A stretch of DNA of 64,000 nucleotides from Eleginops maclovinus (Eukaryota; Chordata; Actinopteri; Perciformes; Eleginopidae). Position 1 is the stretch's first letter. The number at the start of each line of letters is the position of its first letter. A model generated the notes under the pieces. It was not told the DNA's origin and searched no databases. It saw nothing but the letters and a program-made list of their open reading frames with translations. Location: assembly GCF_036324505.1 (NCBI RefSeq), contig NC_086360.1, positions 18,158,261-18,222,260 on the forward strand, given 5' to 3'. Below, in pieces: positions 42,901-56,180 of this stretch. The position numbers were made by a program, and so were the translations under genes.

Positions 42901-45900
42901 ACACCCAGCATTTAAAATATGGTATGTCGTGATGTTGTTGTACTTTTATGCAATTGTGTTTACCATGGTATGTTTGCTGCATACTGATGCGTCCTCCTGA
43001 GAGCCACCTGGCGCGGCCTTCACTCGTGTGATTCACTGCTACACTGAGTCAGATACTCCCTCACAGCAATACTCTCACTGTTCAGCCTTGACATTGTTCC
43101 GTCCCTTTTGTGAGATATTTCTTAAATAATACAAATGTACATTGAAAGTGACTGGACTGACATAACACTATCACATAATGTATAGTCCATCAAAGACGGC
43201 AAACTGCTCTTTAAAATGTAACTATCTATCTTTCATTCAGTTCAGTGTCAATTTGTTGTCATCATTTTGATATTTCCCTCCATAAACACTCCCAAGTCCT
43301 TAAAATGCTGACTTTAGTATTGCACAAACAAACGATAAAAGATGTTGGGACTAGCAACTTTTGGAATTGTTTTCCTTTAAGAAATATTCAGTTATCAAAT
43401 TGCTGCATATAATTCTTCTGTTGATTAATTTATCTGGTAAAATCTGGTAAAAGTGTCAGCTGTTAAGCCATTGGATATCTAAACGCTTTCTTGTTCTATT
43501 CTCTTTATAAAGTCAATTCACATTAATTTGCCTTTAAAGCGCATTTAAAAACAACCCATGTTGACCAAAGTGCCGTAGGCTACCGGCCAGAGCAGATAGC
43601 CAACACAACATTCATCACAAATAAAATAAAACACTGACATAAAAATCAATGCACACAGCTTATAGGCACAGATGAACAACACATAGGCACCATAAGAAAT
43701 CACCCACGTCACAGGATTTTAACGCATAGTCAAATTATGATTTTCCCTGTACATTTTTTTCAGTACAGACGTTTTTTTTTTGTTGTAAAAAACAATTGTG
43801 CATTTGATATGTCATTTAGACACTTTTGTCCAAAACAACTTGCATACACTTGCATCCTTAGTTTATTATGCTCCCTTCATGTTGTGGGAAGTGTGGTATC
43901 AATGAAATGTGCCTCTTTGATCAGGACTAGATTGCTGGCTGAACCTGACGAGGGTGGACCCTGATGAAGAAGTCCAGGGAGAGATCCATCTGAGTCTGGA
44001 GCTCCTGAAAGATACGGAGAAGATCAGCCTGCGATGTCAAGTCATTGAAGCCCGGTAACTGAACAATTCCTGCTACTGCTGTGATGAAAACAAGTTCATT
44101 AAGGGACGTGCTAAACATTAATAGCATGCGTTTGATCAGAAAGAAAGACTCTGAGCAAGAGCTAATGTAGTTTAAAGTTGATTAAACTGGTCATCAATCA
44201 TAAGTTACGCTACTGGAGCTGAAACCTGTTAGTGTCATCGCTGCTTCTGTGCTGAAATCTTATCACGATCACCCCGCAGGCCTCCACACTCCCCTCCTGA
44301 GTCATACTGCCACTATCACACCACTCACTGCCCCATCTGTGCGTCCCCGGCTACAATCTTTTCCTCTCAAGGCTCTAATGAGCATGTCAATCAGACCCCA
44401 ACACTGTTATTCAAACCTGCTCAGACGATAGTGAATAGTTTGAAGGAATAAGGTCAAGTGGGAGAGCTGTTTGATGTTAAGCCATTTATGTTGCAGAATA
44501 TTTAATCTGAGTGTATTGATCAACTCTGTTGTAATTGGTCTGTTTTTATCCACAGAGACTTGGCTCCGAGAGACATTTCTGGAACCTCAGATCCATTTAC
44601 AAGACTTATTTTCAACAACCACAGTGCAGAGACCTCGGTGAGCTCTATGTGTGTTTGTGTGTGCATGGTATGGCTGGGTGGTATGTAGAAAATCTTAGAA
44701 TATTAATACGATTTTTGGACCAAAGGTCTCAATATCATGACAATATTGAAGGGTTGACCATCGGTGCTTACAGAAATTTACTTAAACAATTAGATTTTTT
44801 TGGAGTAATTGTCATCTGGAATGTGGATACAATGAGTGAGTAGGCAAAGGCCTATTTTTCTGTCTGATCTGTCCAGAAAATACATCAGATTGCTGAAATA
44901 CAGCTTTTAAAAATGTGGTAAAATCCAACATTTATGTGATATTACAATATCAAAACATGAAGACCATATATAGTCTCACATCACAATATTTATATAATAT
45001 ATATACATTTCTCAGCCCTAGTGCAAGTATAGTGTGTATTGGTTTTAATGGAGACACATGTTCTGCTTTTGTAATTGATGGTTATTGATTGCCATTGCCA
45101 TTTGATTTCAAACTGGTATTCACATGTAAGGTTTAACAGTTTTTTTTACACCCGTACCTGCTGGGATTTAGATTATCAAGAAGACCCGTTTCCCTCACTG
45201 GGGAGAGACCCTGGAGCTGGAGTTGGATCCAGAGGAGCTGAGGGAGGAGGGGACGGTCACTGTGGAGGTCTGGGACTGGGACATGGTGGGCAAGAATGAC
45301 TTCCTGGGAAAGGTGAGGCTGGTGCAATTGTAATAATGATCACTACACAATGTGCTTCAACTGGAAGAAAAGCCTTTCCCATATTATTATTCAGTCTAGT
45401 ATTTTATCCTTGTTATCCCCTTCTTTCCACAGGTGGAAATCCCTTTTGCTTGTTTGCACAAAACACCTCCATTAGAGGGCTGGTTTCGATTGCTTCCCTT
45501 GGGAAATGATGAGGTTGATGCTGGGTGAGAAATATGGGTGTGTTTGTTTGTCCAATGTGGATTACTTTGTGTTTTTATAACTGAGACAAGCATTTTGCTT
45601 TTGGAAGTCTTGAACTGAGCAACAGTAAGTGCTTTAAAATGCACTCTGTGCTTTCTCTCATGCATTTTGAATGCTTTCACAGGAGTACAGCCAGGTGTCT
45701 GACAGCATTTGTTCTTTGAGATAATTTTAGAACAAAGAGAGCTGAGTGAACCACCAAACGATCCTTTCAGAGAGGTTCATTAGGAAATTACTCAGAGTTA
45801 AAGGGTTTTTATTGAGTGGATAACCATGCTGAGTAGAAGCTGGATGTAGATTTACTTTCACAGCGGTTAAAGAAGTAATGTCAATGCAAAAGCTATTACC

Positions 45901-48900
45901 TGGCACTATATGTTAAAGCTACATATTTTTTAACGTTTTCTTTAACTCCTAAATATTGTTTCTTACAATGTCATTCCTCCATTGGTAACACTGCTAAAAT
46001 ATTGTATCGGACATTTACCACACCCTCAGTATCCCCATTAACTATTTGTTTGCTTTTATCAGTGCTTTAAAAATGACAACATTTAAAAATGAATGATATG
46101 CAATTATACTCAAATCTGTGGTTTTCAGCCTTCATATCACGTAGCATACTGTTCCCTTCTTTTTGAGGATATATATAGCTTGCTTCATGATAAGATCAAG
46201 GCGTGCAGGAAATATGTTTTTTTTTATTCTGTTGTATTTATGCTCTGTTGCCAGTGGCAAGCTGGGAGCGCTGCGTCTGAAGGTTCGTTTGGTGGAGGAT
46301 CGGATCCTGCCGTCTGTGTACTATCAGCCCCTCATTCACCTTCTGGTGGAGTCAGTCATCTCCCCTACAGAGGTCAACATCGCCATGTTTCTACAAATAT
46401 CTTTTACCCTTTATTATTGTAACTGCTCACTGCTAGTTTACTTGTGTTATACTGCTCTTACACTTCTTGATTATGTAACGTCTGCTTGGCTCTATTATTG
46501 AATATGTTAGCATACTTAGTTTTGCCTTTTATCTGCACTTTCCATTTGCTGCTGCTGTAAAATCGATTTGGATATTGGGCATCTTATTCCACCCTATGAA
46601 CCTGTGTTGCCTCTTTTTTATTATTTTGTGTTAGTGGTGTTCTGACCTGAGTCCTCTCTCTGCAGGTGGAGGATAGCAGCGCTCTGACCATGCTGGAGGA
46701 GGTGAACACGGTGGAGAGCCGTCAGGATGTGGCAATGACTCTGGTGAAGATCTACCTGGGCCAGGGTCTGGTGGTGCCGTTCCTGGATTACCTTAACACC
46801 CGGGAGGTCAACAACACCAGTAAGAGTAAAGAACATCAGAACAATTGAAAATGTTAGGTTATTGTGAGCCAGAACTAAGGATTTTGCAATATAAACTTCT
46901 TATACACATGTTAATATTATGTAAATAATCCACAGATAGAGACAAAATGCACACAAATCAAAGTTAAAGGTGGATTCAACTAAAATATATAATATATGTT
47001 TGAACTTTTATAGATAACGCGACACTAAGGTTATCTTTTGGCCCCGATTGTTGTGTAGTGAAAGTTTGATATTGAGAGCTCACTCATCAGAACTGTTACT
47101 AAGTCTAACGTATGATATATGCAGACCATCTGGCATTTTGTGAACTAAAACCTAAAGCTTAGATGCTCAACTCAACACAAATGACAGTAGTGTCAGACAG
47201 ATTTGGTAAATTAAAAACCTCCACAAAGAATCGCGCAAAAGATCCACTTTAAATGTTGTGTTTACCAGAGATATGTTCATATGCTTTTTTCAAATAATGA
47301 ATTCAGCGTGAAAAAGCACAAAACATTTCTTAATCTTAGTTGACTAAGACCAAAACAACCAAAATGACGACTATTCAGCTGAGAGGTGGCAGCCCTAATG
47401 TACTCTTATCACAAAGATAAGAATTTTTAATGGCTGCAAATATTTGTTCAAATCCTTATGCATGTCAGAAAAGTGATTAGGTAATACCCAGTGTGCGTAA
47501 GAAGTTTATCTCTATTAGTCAGTATTTGTGTTTGTCAGAGGTATTTCTGAACTCTCCAGCGACCTTCTGAGGGCTGCTTCTATTTAAACTCTGAATTGAC
47601 ATTAAGGTCTCTGAACATTCATGTTGTGTGTGTGGGCAGTTCTTGTCTACCAGCACTGTATTTACTACCCTGAAGCCAATTATTTACCCACCCTACAGTC
47701 TTTTCATGGCTTCTCTGTGTGGTCTGTATTAGTCATGTTTTTGCCTCCGCACCAAATAACCATCGCTAATTCTAACAGATTTGTTCTCCAGTCTTTGCGG
47801 GTTTGCTTAGTTTGTGTAGTTTGAGGTAATAAGCATAGTGCCCACGTTTCCATAGCAACTCCAAATGATCCGGTTGGTAACTGCTTGATCAAGAATAGAT
47901 GGCGCACGCAGCCAGACATTAAAGTTTGGCACTGGGGTAAAGAAAAAGGAATGTTCAAAAATATATTTTATTTTCCTCATACTGCCTGTGCTGCAGCACT
48001 TCTTTTCACCCTGAAACCAGAGCCCAGTCTGCTCTGATTGGTTAGCTGGCTTAGAGATGTCCACTCCATTTAAAAACCTATATAACAACAAGACAACAAG
48101 AAAGTGGAAAAAAACAACAACAAAGCATAATAGGGCCTCTTGAAAGGACATAGGTGGGCTGTCCATTTCTAAACTAGATCAATTCCTGGTAAAAAAAAAA
48201 AAACGTACACAAAGAAACGGAAGCATGAACATGACTCATTAAAAGCCTGATTGCGAATTGATCCAAGCAAATTATTTATAGTTTATAGTGAATTAAATGA
48301 AGCAGTGTTAGAGATTTCCATCAAGCATGATTATATGCCTAATGAGTGTCTCTGTGAAAGCTTACAACTATCTTCATTGCACTGACTGGGAGCTTTAAAT
48401 ACAGTGGTGGGATCCTTCTTTCTGTTTCTAAATATACATCAAGCAATAGGCTATTAGAACGCCAACAAAAGAGAGAACTAAGGATCCTTTATTGACTGCA
48501 ACACAGTAGTGTAGTTGTAACCTAGTCCAGTTATGTTACCAAGAAAAACGAATTAAAAATTAATAAACTGAAAAAACAGTAGTAGTAATGACAGTGCATT
48601 TGTTTAATTTGCATAAAAAGGAATGTGGTAGCAGCAATGAAAACAATGGTTAAGTGTTTATTTTATTCTCTTTTTTCTGTTTTGCTCTTTTAGGTGATCC
48701 AAACACTTTATTTCGCTCCAACTCACTTTCCTCCAAAGCCATGGAACAGTTCATGAAGGTGCGTATCTCTGATGAAATTGTTTTAACAAATCCCTTTTTG
48801 AAAATTCTATTTAACTTTAAGTTCCTGAACTTTTTCTGTCTCTTATGTGAGTGCAATCATAATCTGACTGTTAATTATTTCTAACCTTTTAATAAATCAA

Positions 48901-51900
48901 CATTCCCTATCCTTTTAACTATACACTTAGTAGTCACATCTCTTCTGGTCCCCTTGCTGCATGACACTGTACCCTGTTAACTCTTTTACTATGCACATTT
49001 ACACATATAGAAAATCCCATAGCATAAATGCAAATGAGATATTACTTGACATATGGTATGTCATTGCTGTCAGGCTGTTGGCATGCTGTATCTGCACGAG
49101 GTGCTGAAGCCCATCATTAACCGCATCTTTGATGAGAAGAAGTACATCGAGCTGGACCCATGTAAGATCGACCTGAACCGCACAAGGTAAGAAATACCTA
49201 AATATTACATACTGTTTTGTCCCGGTATTGACCTAAAAATACTCCAGATCTGCTTCACATGGGTTCGTCTTAAGCCACACATGCGTGTAGATTACAATCT
49301 ATGTGTTGAAATGGTCAAACAGAAAATCTACCACAGGGGACTGCCCACTACTTTACACTTCTTAACCGAGAGGAAGACATCAATGTGAGAAATTGGAAAA
49401 GAGAGGAATGTAAAAAGGGGGGGGGGAGGCTGTTGCTTGGCAACTGCTACGAGCCCCCTGAGATGTCTATCTCTGACATGGAGGGAGATCAAGGATCTGA
49501 TGTGCTCCTTGTCTGCAGTGGATCTGCCTGCCATCACCTTGTTTGTTTTCTCCACTCCCTGTTTATATATCTCCCCGGACATATTCAATTCAGTGCTCAA
49601 ACTCACAGCAAGCTCTCACTATAATGACATAATCAGGAACAGAGTGGATATCAGCTATAGGCATTTTATTCTAGCCATATCTATACACAAAACTGTGTGT
49701 TCCGATTGATTATGCTCTATAGTTTTGTGACACAGGGATTCAGTCATTAACACTTTCTCTCTCCCTGAAGACGGATTTCATTTAAGGGTGCAGTTTCAGA
49801 GGCAGAGGTGCGGGACAGCAGTGTGGAGATGCTTCAGAGCTACTTAACCAGCATCATTGAATCAATCGTGGGCTCAGTCGATCAGTGTCCTCCTGTGATG
49901 AGAGTGGCCTTCAAACAGCTACACAAGAGAGTGGAGGAGCAATTTGCTGAACCTGAGAACGAGGTCAGTTTGGAGCAAAACAAGCAAGAACAAAAACAGT
50001 TGTTAGCATTTTAATGTATCTGCATGGTTTATATATTTGAGATCTAAACATTTAAAGGGGCTCTGTTATGCTAATTTCCAGGTTATATTATAGTATTTTG
50101 TACCTCTACTCTGACATTTTTACTTGCTCTAATGTTCAAAAAGGCTCTTTGTTTTTTGAATACTGCCTTTACTGCAGCATCTCTTTTCACCCTCTGTCTG
50201 AAACCAGAGCCCAGTCTGCTCTGAATAGTTTGCTGGCCGGATCTGTTGTGATTGGTCAACAGATTAGAGATCTCTCTGCCCTTAGACTATCATTAACAAT
50301 GTGTTTGAGCGCTAGCCAATAGAAGTGAGAGTGAATAGTGATGTCACTTTGTTACAGAAGGAATCCAATGGAGGTGTTTCAGGCAGGGAGGGAACACAGG
50401 AATTTTAGACTTTGCAGACCATTGACATGCACAAAAACCTAAATAACCAAGTACAGGATACGAAAAACCCAAACAGTATAATAGGGCCTCTTCAAATGAT
50501 TATAACATGTTTTATTTTCAGACAGAGCTGTTAACTTAATTTTTTAACAGGATGTGAAGTATCTGGCCATCAGTGGGTTCTTTTTCCTGCGATTCTTTGC
50601 TCCTGCAATCCTCACACCTAAACTGTTCCAGCTGAGGGATCAGCACGCTGATACGCGTACAAGCAGAACGCTGCTTCTGCTGGCCAAGGTATGATTCACA
50701 ACGCAGACATACGCAGAGACACGGCTATGGATAATTTATTCCAAACGTGGCACTTAGTCACTGAAAAAAACAAGTTGTAAAGTGGTGGATGCAATGGAAG
50801 CGAGGCCACATGCTGTCAGCGAACACTGAGGGACTTTGATTTGCAAGTGTTAAACAAATAAATATGAAGCAGGAATGCAAAAGATGTTTATACTGTGCAG
50901 TCAGCATGCCACAGGCGATAAAGCACTGAGCTATCTGCAGTCAGCATGCCACAGGCGATAAAGCACTGAGCTATCTACATCATGCTGATAGTCATCAGTT
51001 AAGGTTAGTATCAAAACTGATTAATACTAAAAAAAACACCCTGTTTTCTTTTCCTATAGCATTGTTAAACCATCCGAGAGGCTGCAATTCATTTATATTG
51101 TACAAAGAATTTGATTTGTTACAACTCAAGAGAAAACACAGCACATCTCACAGTGTATTGGTTTACCAACGACACTGGGTGTGTAGCGTGTTTCAGTGCC
51201 GTGACAGAAAACTTTGAACAATGGCTTCTCACATTATGCCCTGCTCAAAAATCTTGCTGAAATAGATCCAACAACAAAATAACACAATTTCCTTGTTCTT
51301 TTTCCTCAATTGACGCTAACATAAACCCCCTCCATTTGTTTGAAAACCAATGTGTCATGGTCAAGTATTAGAAGGAAAGTGAAACCTTGTTTTTCTCACT
51401 TGTGTGGGTTCTGTGGTTGCTGTCCATGGTGCTGAAGTGCTGTTGCCATGGGTCCCTTACAGTAAAAAGGGAACAGGCTATTTTTACCTCTGTGTGTGCT
51501 ACAACCAGTCTGCGGTTCAAAGCCCACCATCAGAGAGGAACCTCCTCCTCGCCTGGGGCCAGGTGTGGGCCGGACAAAGGGCCTCACAGCATGTTTGGCC
51601 CCCAGGCACCCTTTTGATCTTCCACTTTGAGAAATGCAGTCACTCATACTGAGTTCTGACAGTCACTACGGATTTGATGTGCTGAAGATGCGAGTTTTGA
51701 CTGTGTCTCTGTGGTCACCAGGCATTGCAAAGTGTCGGGAACATGGGCCTTCAGCTGGGTCACGGAAAAGAGCAGTGGATGGCGCCTCTTCATCCCATAA
51801 TCCTCCGCAGTGTGGCCTCCGTCAAAGACTTCCTGGACAAGTTGATCGACATAGATCATGACATCGGTAAGGCTGGCGATAGTGAACACACCACTAAACC

Positions 51901-54900
51901 TCAAAGGAAAGCGTGTCATGCTGTTGAACTGATCAGCCGCAGGCCAGCTGCTAGCTAGCAGCTGGTATTAAGATTAAGAAAAACAATACTGTAGTGGTGA
52001 AATATTCATAACTAGCTGGAAGACTAGACCAGAGATTACACGGTTAGCGAGCTGGCAGGGAGCTGGAGTGAGAAGCCTCAGGTGTTTGTACACGCTGCAT
52101 TGGCTGCCCGACACGTCTGGGCGACTTTCTGCTGTCAGTCAGGTTGTTGTTGTGAAACTTCTTCCCCCTCTGATGTATCGTGTTTCAGCCGCCTCCAGCA
52201 CCTCACACCCACTCTTTTCTCTTAAAGGCCAGTTTGACATTTAATGCTCTTCAGGTGGATTTGTTGGACAGAAGTAGACGCTTGTCACGCCTCTTTGAAG
52301 CCCTCTTTCATGTGGCGATGAAGGAGCAGGAGGTGACTTCAGAACAAAATGAAGTCTTGTACTGTAGTTTAACAATAAAACAGGCTCTGTTTGTTTATAG
52401 ACGCAGCACCACCTTGTGTGGATGAACATGCCATTACATGTGCATTGCAAAGTGCATTTATAACACTGTTTACTTGATCCCACAGTGTCTGAGGTGCCAC
52501 AGAGGGCTGTATTCATGCCCTCGGTCACAGTTAAAGAGGGGTACCTCCACAAACACAAGGCAGAGGGACCCCAACTGCTGTCCCGCTTTGCTTTTAAGAA
52601 ACGTTACTTCTGGTTAACCAGTGAGACGCTGTCCTACGCCAAGACGCCTGATTGGCAGGTAGGTACTAACCATTATAGCATTATATTGTGTATATTTCCA
52701 TTTGTTTATATAAACTTCACTAGATACTTTGGCAAACAGCTACTACTAAAAGTATTTTGTAGTGTTCTTAAACTTGGATCAAAACACAAGTGATGTCTGC
52801 CAAATGAATGTCTATTTGTTCTTCTTGTCTGAGACACAAGCTGAAAACAGATAAAGTAAACTTTGAATTAAAGTCATTTGAAAGTGGCCCATTCATCATT
52901 AGAAACTGATATACGCTCTGATGATGTATTAGTCCCCGTGTCTTCCCTTTGAAGGACGTTTATCAACTTGGCTCATAGAAAAAGAGGAAACATCCCAGGG
53001 TTGCTTAATTGTATTTGTGTTCATGTCCTTGTGAGAATCTCATTAGTGTTATTACCATGTGGTGCCTAACCTTGTGATAATGATCTCCTCTTATTCACCA
53101 GCCAGAGAGGGAGACGGAGAGGGGAGCATGCTCTCTCTAGCCCAGTAAAAAGCTCTCTCTTTGAGCCAGTTTCGGCTTTGTGTGACCAGAATAAAGGCGA
53201 GGGGTAATTGAAGGCTGTGGATATTCATGCTAACATTGCAAATCAGATTGAGGACAATGTCCTGGCCCCTTTCCTCAATGTTGGAGCACTCCAGTCTCAG
53301 TGAAACAAGCTCCCATTGGAAGTGGCTGATTTACACTTTAAAGTGGCCTTTCCTGCGACGCTCATCTCATCTTCACTTCCTCCTCGTCACACACTGTTCC
53401 CCTTAGCCTAATGTGTGCATAAAATCCCCTTTATTAGAATTCTCTTTTATTTTGCCCTGTGATCAAATGTCACTTTTATTTCACGTGTACGCCACAATGC
53501 AAAAGCATGATCCATACCAAACTGCATACTTGCGTTAATTGGTGCGGTGGTTTGTGGCTGAATTGTTGCAGGTGCGCTCTTCAATCCCTATTCAGTGCGT
53601 GTGTGCTGTGGAGAGGGTGGACGAAAATGCCTTTCAGCAGCAGAATGTAATGCAGGTCATCACCCAGGACAACGAGGGACAGCTGCACACCATGTACATC
53701 CAGTGCAAGGTGCATTGGTACTGACACAAGTCAGACGCCAACAAAGTTCTAAACCTTTCTCAGTTGTCTGTGAAAACGTATATTTGTTTAGATTCGGCAC
53801 AGATTTAAAGAGGCTCTATTATGCTTCATATTTGTATATTGTGCCTGAATTTTAGCCTTTGCAGACCATTTACATGCACGAAAACCTATAACACACTACA
53901 GGAAACGAAAAACCCCGAAGAGTATAATAGGGCCCCTTTGAAATAATTGTGGCTGTGTCACAGTAACGTTTTCAGATCAAATACAATTTAGCTAATAATG
54001 TTTTTGCTGTAAAATTAGAATAATCATTTTCTTTAATTGAAAGTTTAAGGTTTATTCATCAAATGTTATTTATGGACAATTCACTGTGATTTTTTAAAGA
54101 TAATAAGTTCATTATTTTTGGATAGTCACCCTTTTCCTGCTGTGATTTCAGTTTGACCTTAATAGACCAACAAGCTAATGGTGTATTTGTTTAGAATGTG
54201 AATGAGCTGAACCAGTGGCTGTCGGCAATCAGGAAAGTTAGCATCTACAATGAGCGCATGCTGCCCTCTTTCCACCCGGGGGCTCATCGCAGTGGCAAGT
54301 GGACCTGCTGCCTGCAGGCGGACCGTGCTGGTAATCCCACTTTCATTACTTCTTAAAACTGCACACATTTTTTAATCTTTACTTTAGGATTTAGGATGTA
54401 GTGTAATATTCAACCTATTTATGAATAACACCCAAGACGCCCCCAAAAGGATTTTCAGGAATTAACATAATCTCAGTGCAGTATTGTCCATCAACATGCA
54501 CTAAGGAACTTCACGCTTGATTCCTGTTTTCTAGCTGGTTTCAAAGTCAAGCTCCTGGTTATCTATTTTTAATGAATAAACTCTCAATTTGTAGCTGCGA
54601 TGTTTTTGTTGCTTCAGTGGAGTCACAGCTCTCAGAATCAAAATGCAATGTGTGGGTTTTTTCATTAGTCATTGTATAACATTTGTAAAATTGGTAGTAC
54701 TACATTTGGGGGTTTTATGTCCACCAAGTAGTATTAACGTAATACATTTACAAACGTATTGTACTTTGACACTAGGGATGTCAATCTTCTGGTATTTCAT
54801 AAGACAATTTTATTTTGATTCTTGGGGAACATGTTTCAAATCAAATTCCCCAAAAGTGTTATTTAGAAAGTGATATTAAAAGTTAGATTCACTGATGGCA

Positions 54901-55890
54901 ATAATGTTGCACAAAAAAGTTTTTTCTCAAAACGTGTCAGTGAATACCAAGCTCAAGTTAAACAACAAATACAAATTCTACCTTTTACATTAAATCAAAT
55001 GTGTAGCCTTGATGCCCCATTATTTTTTAGAAACTTGCCTAGTTCAAAATCAAATTGTAAGAAATAAGGCTTTACAAATGGTTGTTTGTGTTATTGTTCA
55101 AGAAATCACACAATGATACTTTGACTTGCTGTGTAGGATCAGTGTCCATTGGAAGCAATATGAATATAAATAATAATAATATAAATGAGGTATTAATGAG
55201 AGGTCATATACAAGTGCGTCCCTGTTGAATAAAATGCTGGCTCTCAGTTACAGGCTGCAGTAAAACCCACTCAGCTGTGACTCTGGGGGACTGGAGTGAC
55301 CCGCTGGATCCAGACGTAGAGACGCAGACCATATACAAGCAGCTGCTACAGGGCAGAGACAAACTCAGGTTGGTGCAGAAAGCAGTCTGGAAACATCCTT
55401 AGCCTGGAAGCAGTTCCTTTACTATACACTAGAGGTCAATGTTGCACAATAATGCCCTGATGCTGCTCAACAAAACATTCAAATGCCTTACTGAAACTGT
55501 ATGAAAAGACTAATCACATTCAGCTTATCTCATTTCTGGTGTAATCTGCAGGAAAAAATATTTGGAGTTGCCAGACTCTGATCAGACGTCCAGCAGTAAA
55601 GAAAACATCAACCCTGACATTCACCCAGGTGAGGCTGCAGCTGCAAAAAACCTTACATATTCGGCCATGGTGAAAGGATTTTTATAAATGTATATGTCCT
55701 TGTGCTTTCATCATGAGCATTGTACACTCACTGCCTCCCAGATGGTGCTGAATGCAACGTGCAGCTGATGAAGCCAGGTCAGAGCGTCGCTGCTCGGCTG
55801 TTGGCGGTGATCGACGATCTGGAGCAGGCTCACGCCACCTTCCAGCGCAGAGAAACAGAGGACGGCACAAGTGTCATTCTGAATCCCTAG
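39983..55890 (+). CDS. rasal1: RAS protein activator like 1 (RASAL1)
   Basis: Calcium-responsive GAP that switches off Ras (and Rap in relatives) at the plasma membrane. Exons: 39983-40047, 40329-40385, 41925-42038, 42403-42464, 43925-44054, 44556-44637, 45172-45312, 45433-45524, 46255-46372, 46666-46819, 48694-48758, 49074-49186, 49771-49963, 50551-50688, 51722-51866, 52486-52658, 53572-53709, 54195-54330, 55248-55368, 55552-55628, 55742-55890; 820 residues (human 804). Two C2 domains keep all calcium aspartates (D21, D27, D74, D76, D82; D149, D155, D205, D207, D213). The GAP domain (about 300-560) has the arginine finger R346 (NTLFRSNSL) and the FLR motif with R476. A PH domain (about 565-675) leads into a Btk zinc motif (H687, C698, C699, C709). 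The full catalytic and calcium-binding sets argue for an active enzyme. Similarity is closer to RASAL1 than RASA4. Confidence 0.97.
44671..45021. mobile_element. hAT-like MITE in rasal1 intron 6
   Basis: Begins 'tggctgggtggtatgtagaaaa' and ends 'cacaatatttatataatatatatacatttctcagccctag' (only end words quoted), giving degenerate inverted ends of the 'ggctgggcgatat' type, with repeated 'caatatcatgacaatat' words inside. Known from memory as a widespread vertebrate element. No coding capacity. Confidence 0.55.
47950..48142 (+). mobile_element. Short inverted-repeat element, copy C (truncated)
   Basis: Shares with copies D and F the blocks 'ctcatactgcctgtgctgca', 'cttttcaccctgaaacc' and 'agagcccagtctgctctga', and ends 'agcataatagggcctctt'. 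The left terminus is missing or too diverged to see. It lies in rasal1 intron 10. Confidence 0.7.
50054..50493 (+). mobile_element. Short inverted-repeat element, copy D (fullest)
   Basis: Bounded by 'aaaggggctctgttatgc' and 'agtataatagggcctctt'. At about 440 bp it is the fullest copy with copy A. It lies in rasal1 intron 13 and has no coding capacity. Confidence 0.8.
50901..50980. repeat. 40-bp tandem duplication in rasal1 intron 14
   Basis: Two adjacent 40-bp units, identical over the first 36 bases and differing at two of the last four. The low divergence suggests a recent event. Confidence 0.9.
53807..53939 (+). mobile_element. Short inverted-repeat element, copy E (deletion form)
   Basis: 133 bp bounded by 'aaagaggctctattatgctt' and 'agtataatagggccccttt', keeping only the two ends of copy D. 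It lies in rasal1 intron 17. Confidence 0.8.
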
Positions 55891-56146
55891 ACTCAAAACA
55901 GACTGGGATCCACTACTAATCTTTGAAACGGGGGTGTCATGCATCCTGTAAAAACACCTTTGAGCATCAGATATTCCCCCTTGTTTGTCAGGGAGTAAAA
56001 GTGGCCAGAAAGGTGCAACCTCTTCCAGATTTTTAGTACATTTCCTGCTGCTAATAGCAGAGTGAAATCAGCCACTTTTAATCTATTTTCTATTCTCTGA
56101 GTGCCACCAACTATAACTGCGCCGGGGAGAGATTATAATACTTGAC

Positions 56147-56152
56147 AATAAA
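56147..56152 (+). terminator. Polyadenylation signal of rasal1
   Basis: AATAAA 257 bp past the stop codon, directly followed by a G-rich run (56153-56180, ending in G19). G-rich downstream elements are known to aid 3'-end formation. Confidence 0.6.
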
Positions 56153-56180
56153 GGGGAGGGAGGGGGGGGGGGGGGGGGGG

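Noticed and set aside
48654..48884. Frame around rasal1 exon 11
   Set aside because: It is the exon plus both flanking introns read through; only 48694-48758 is coding.
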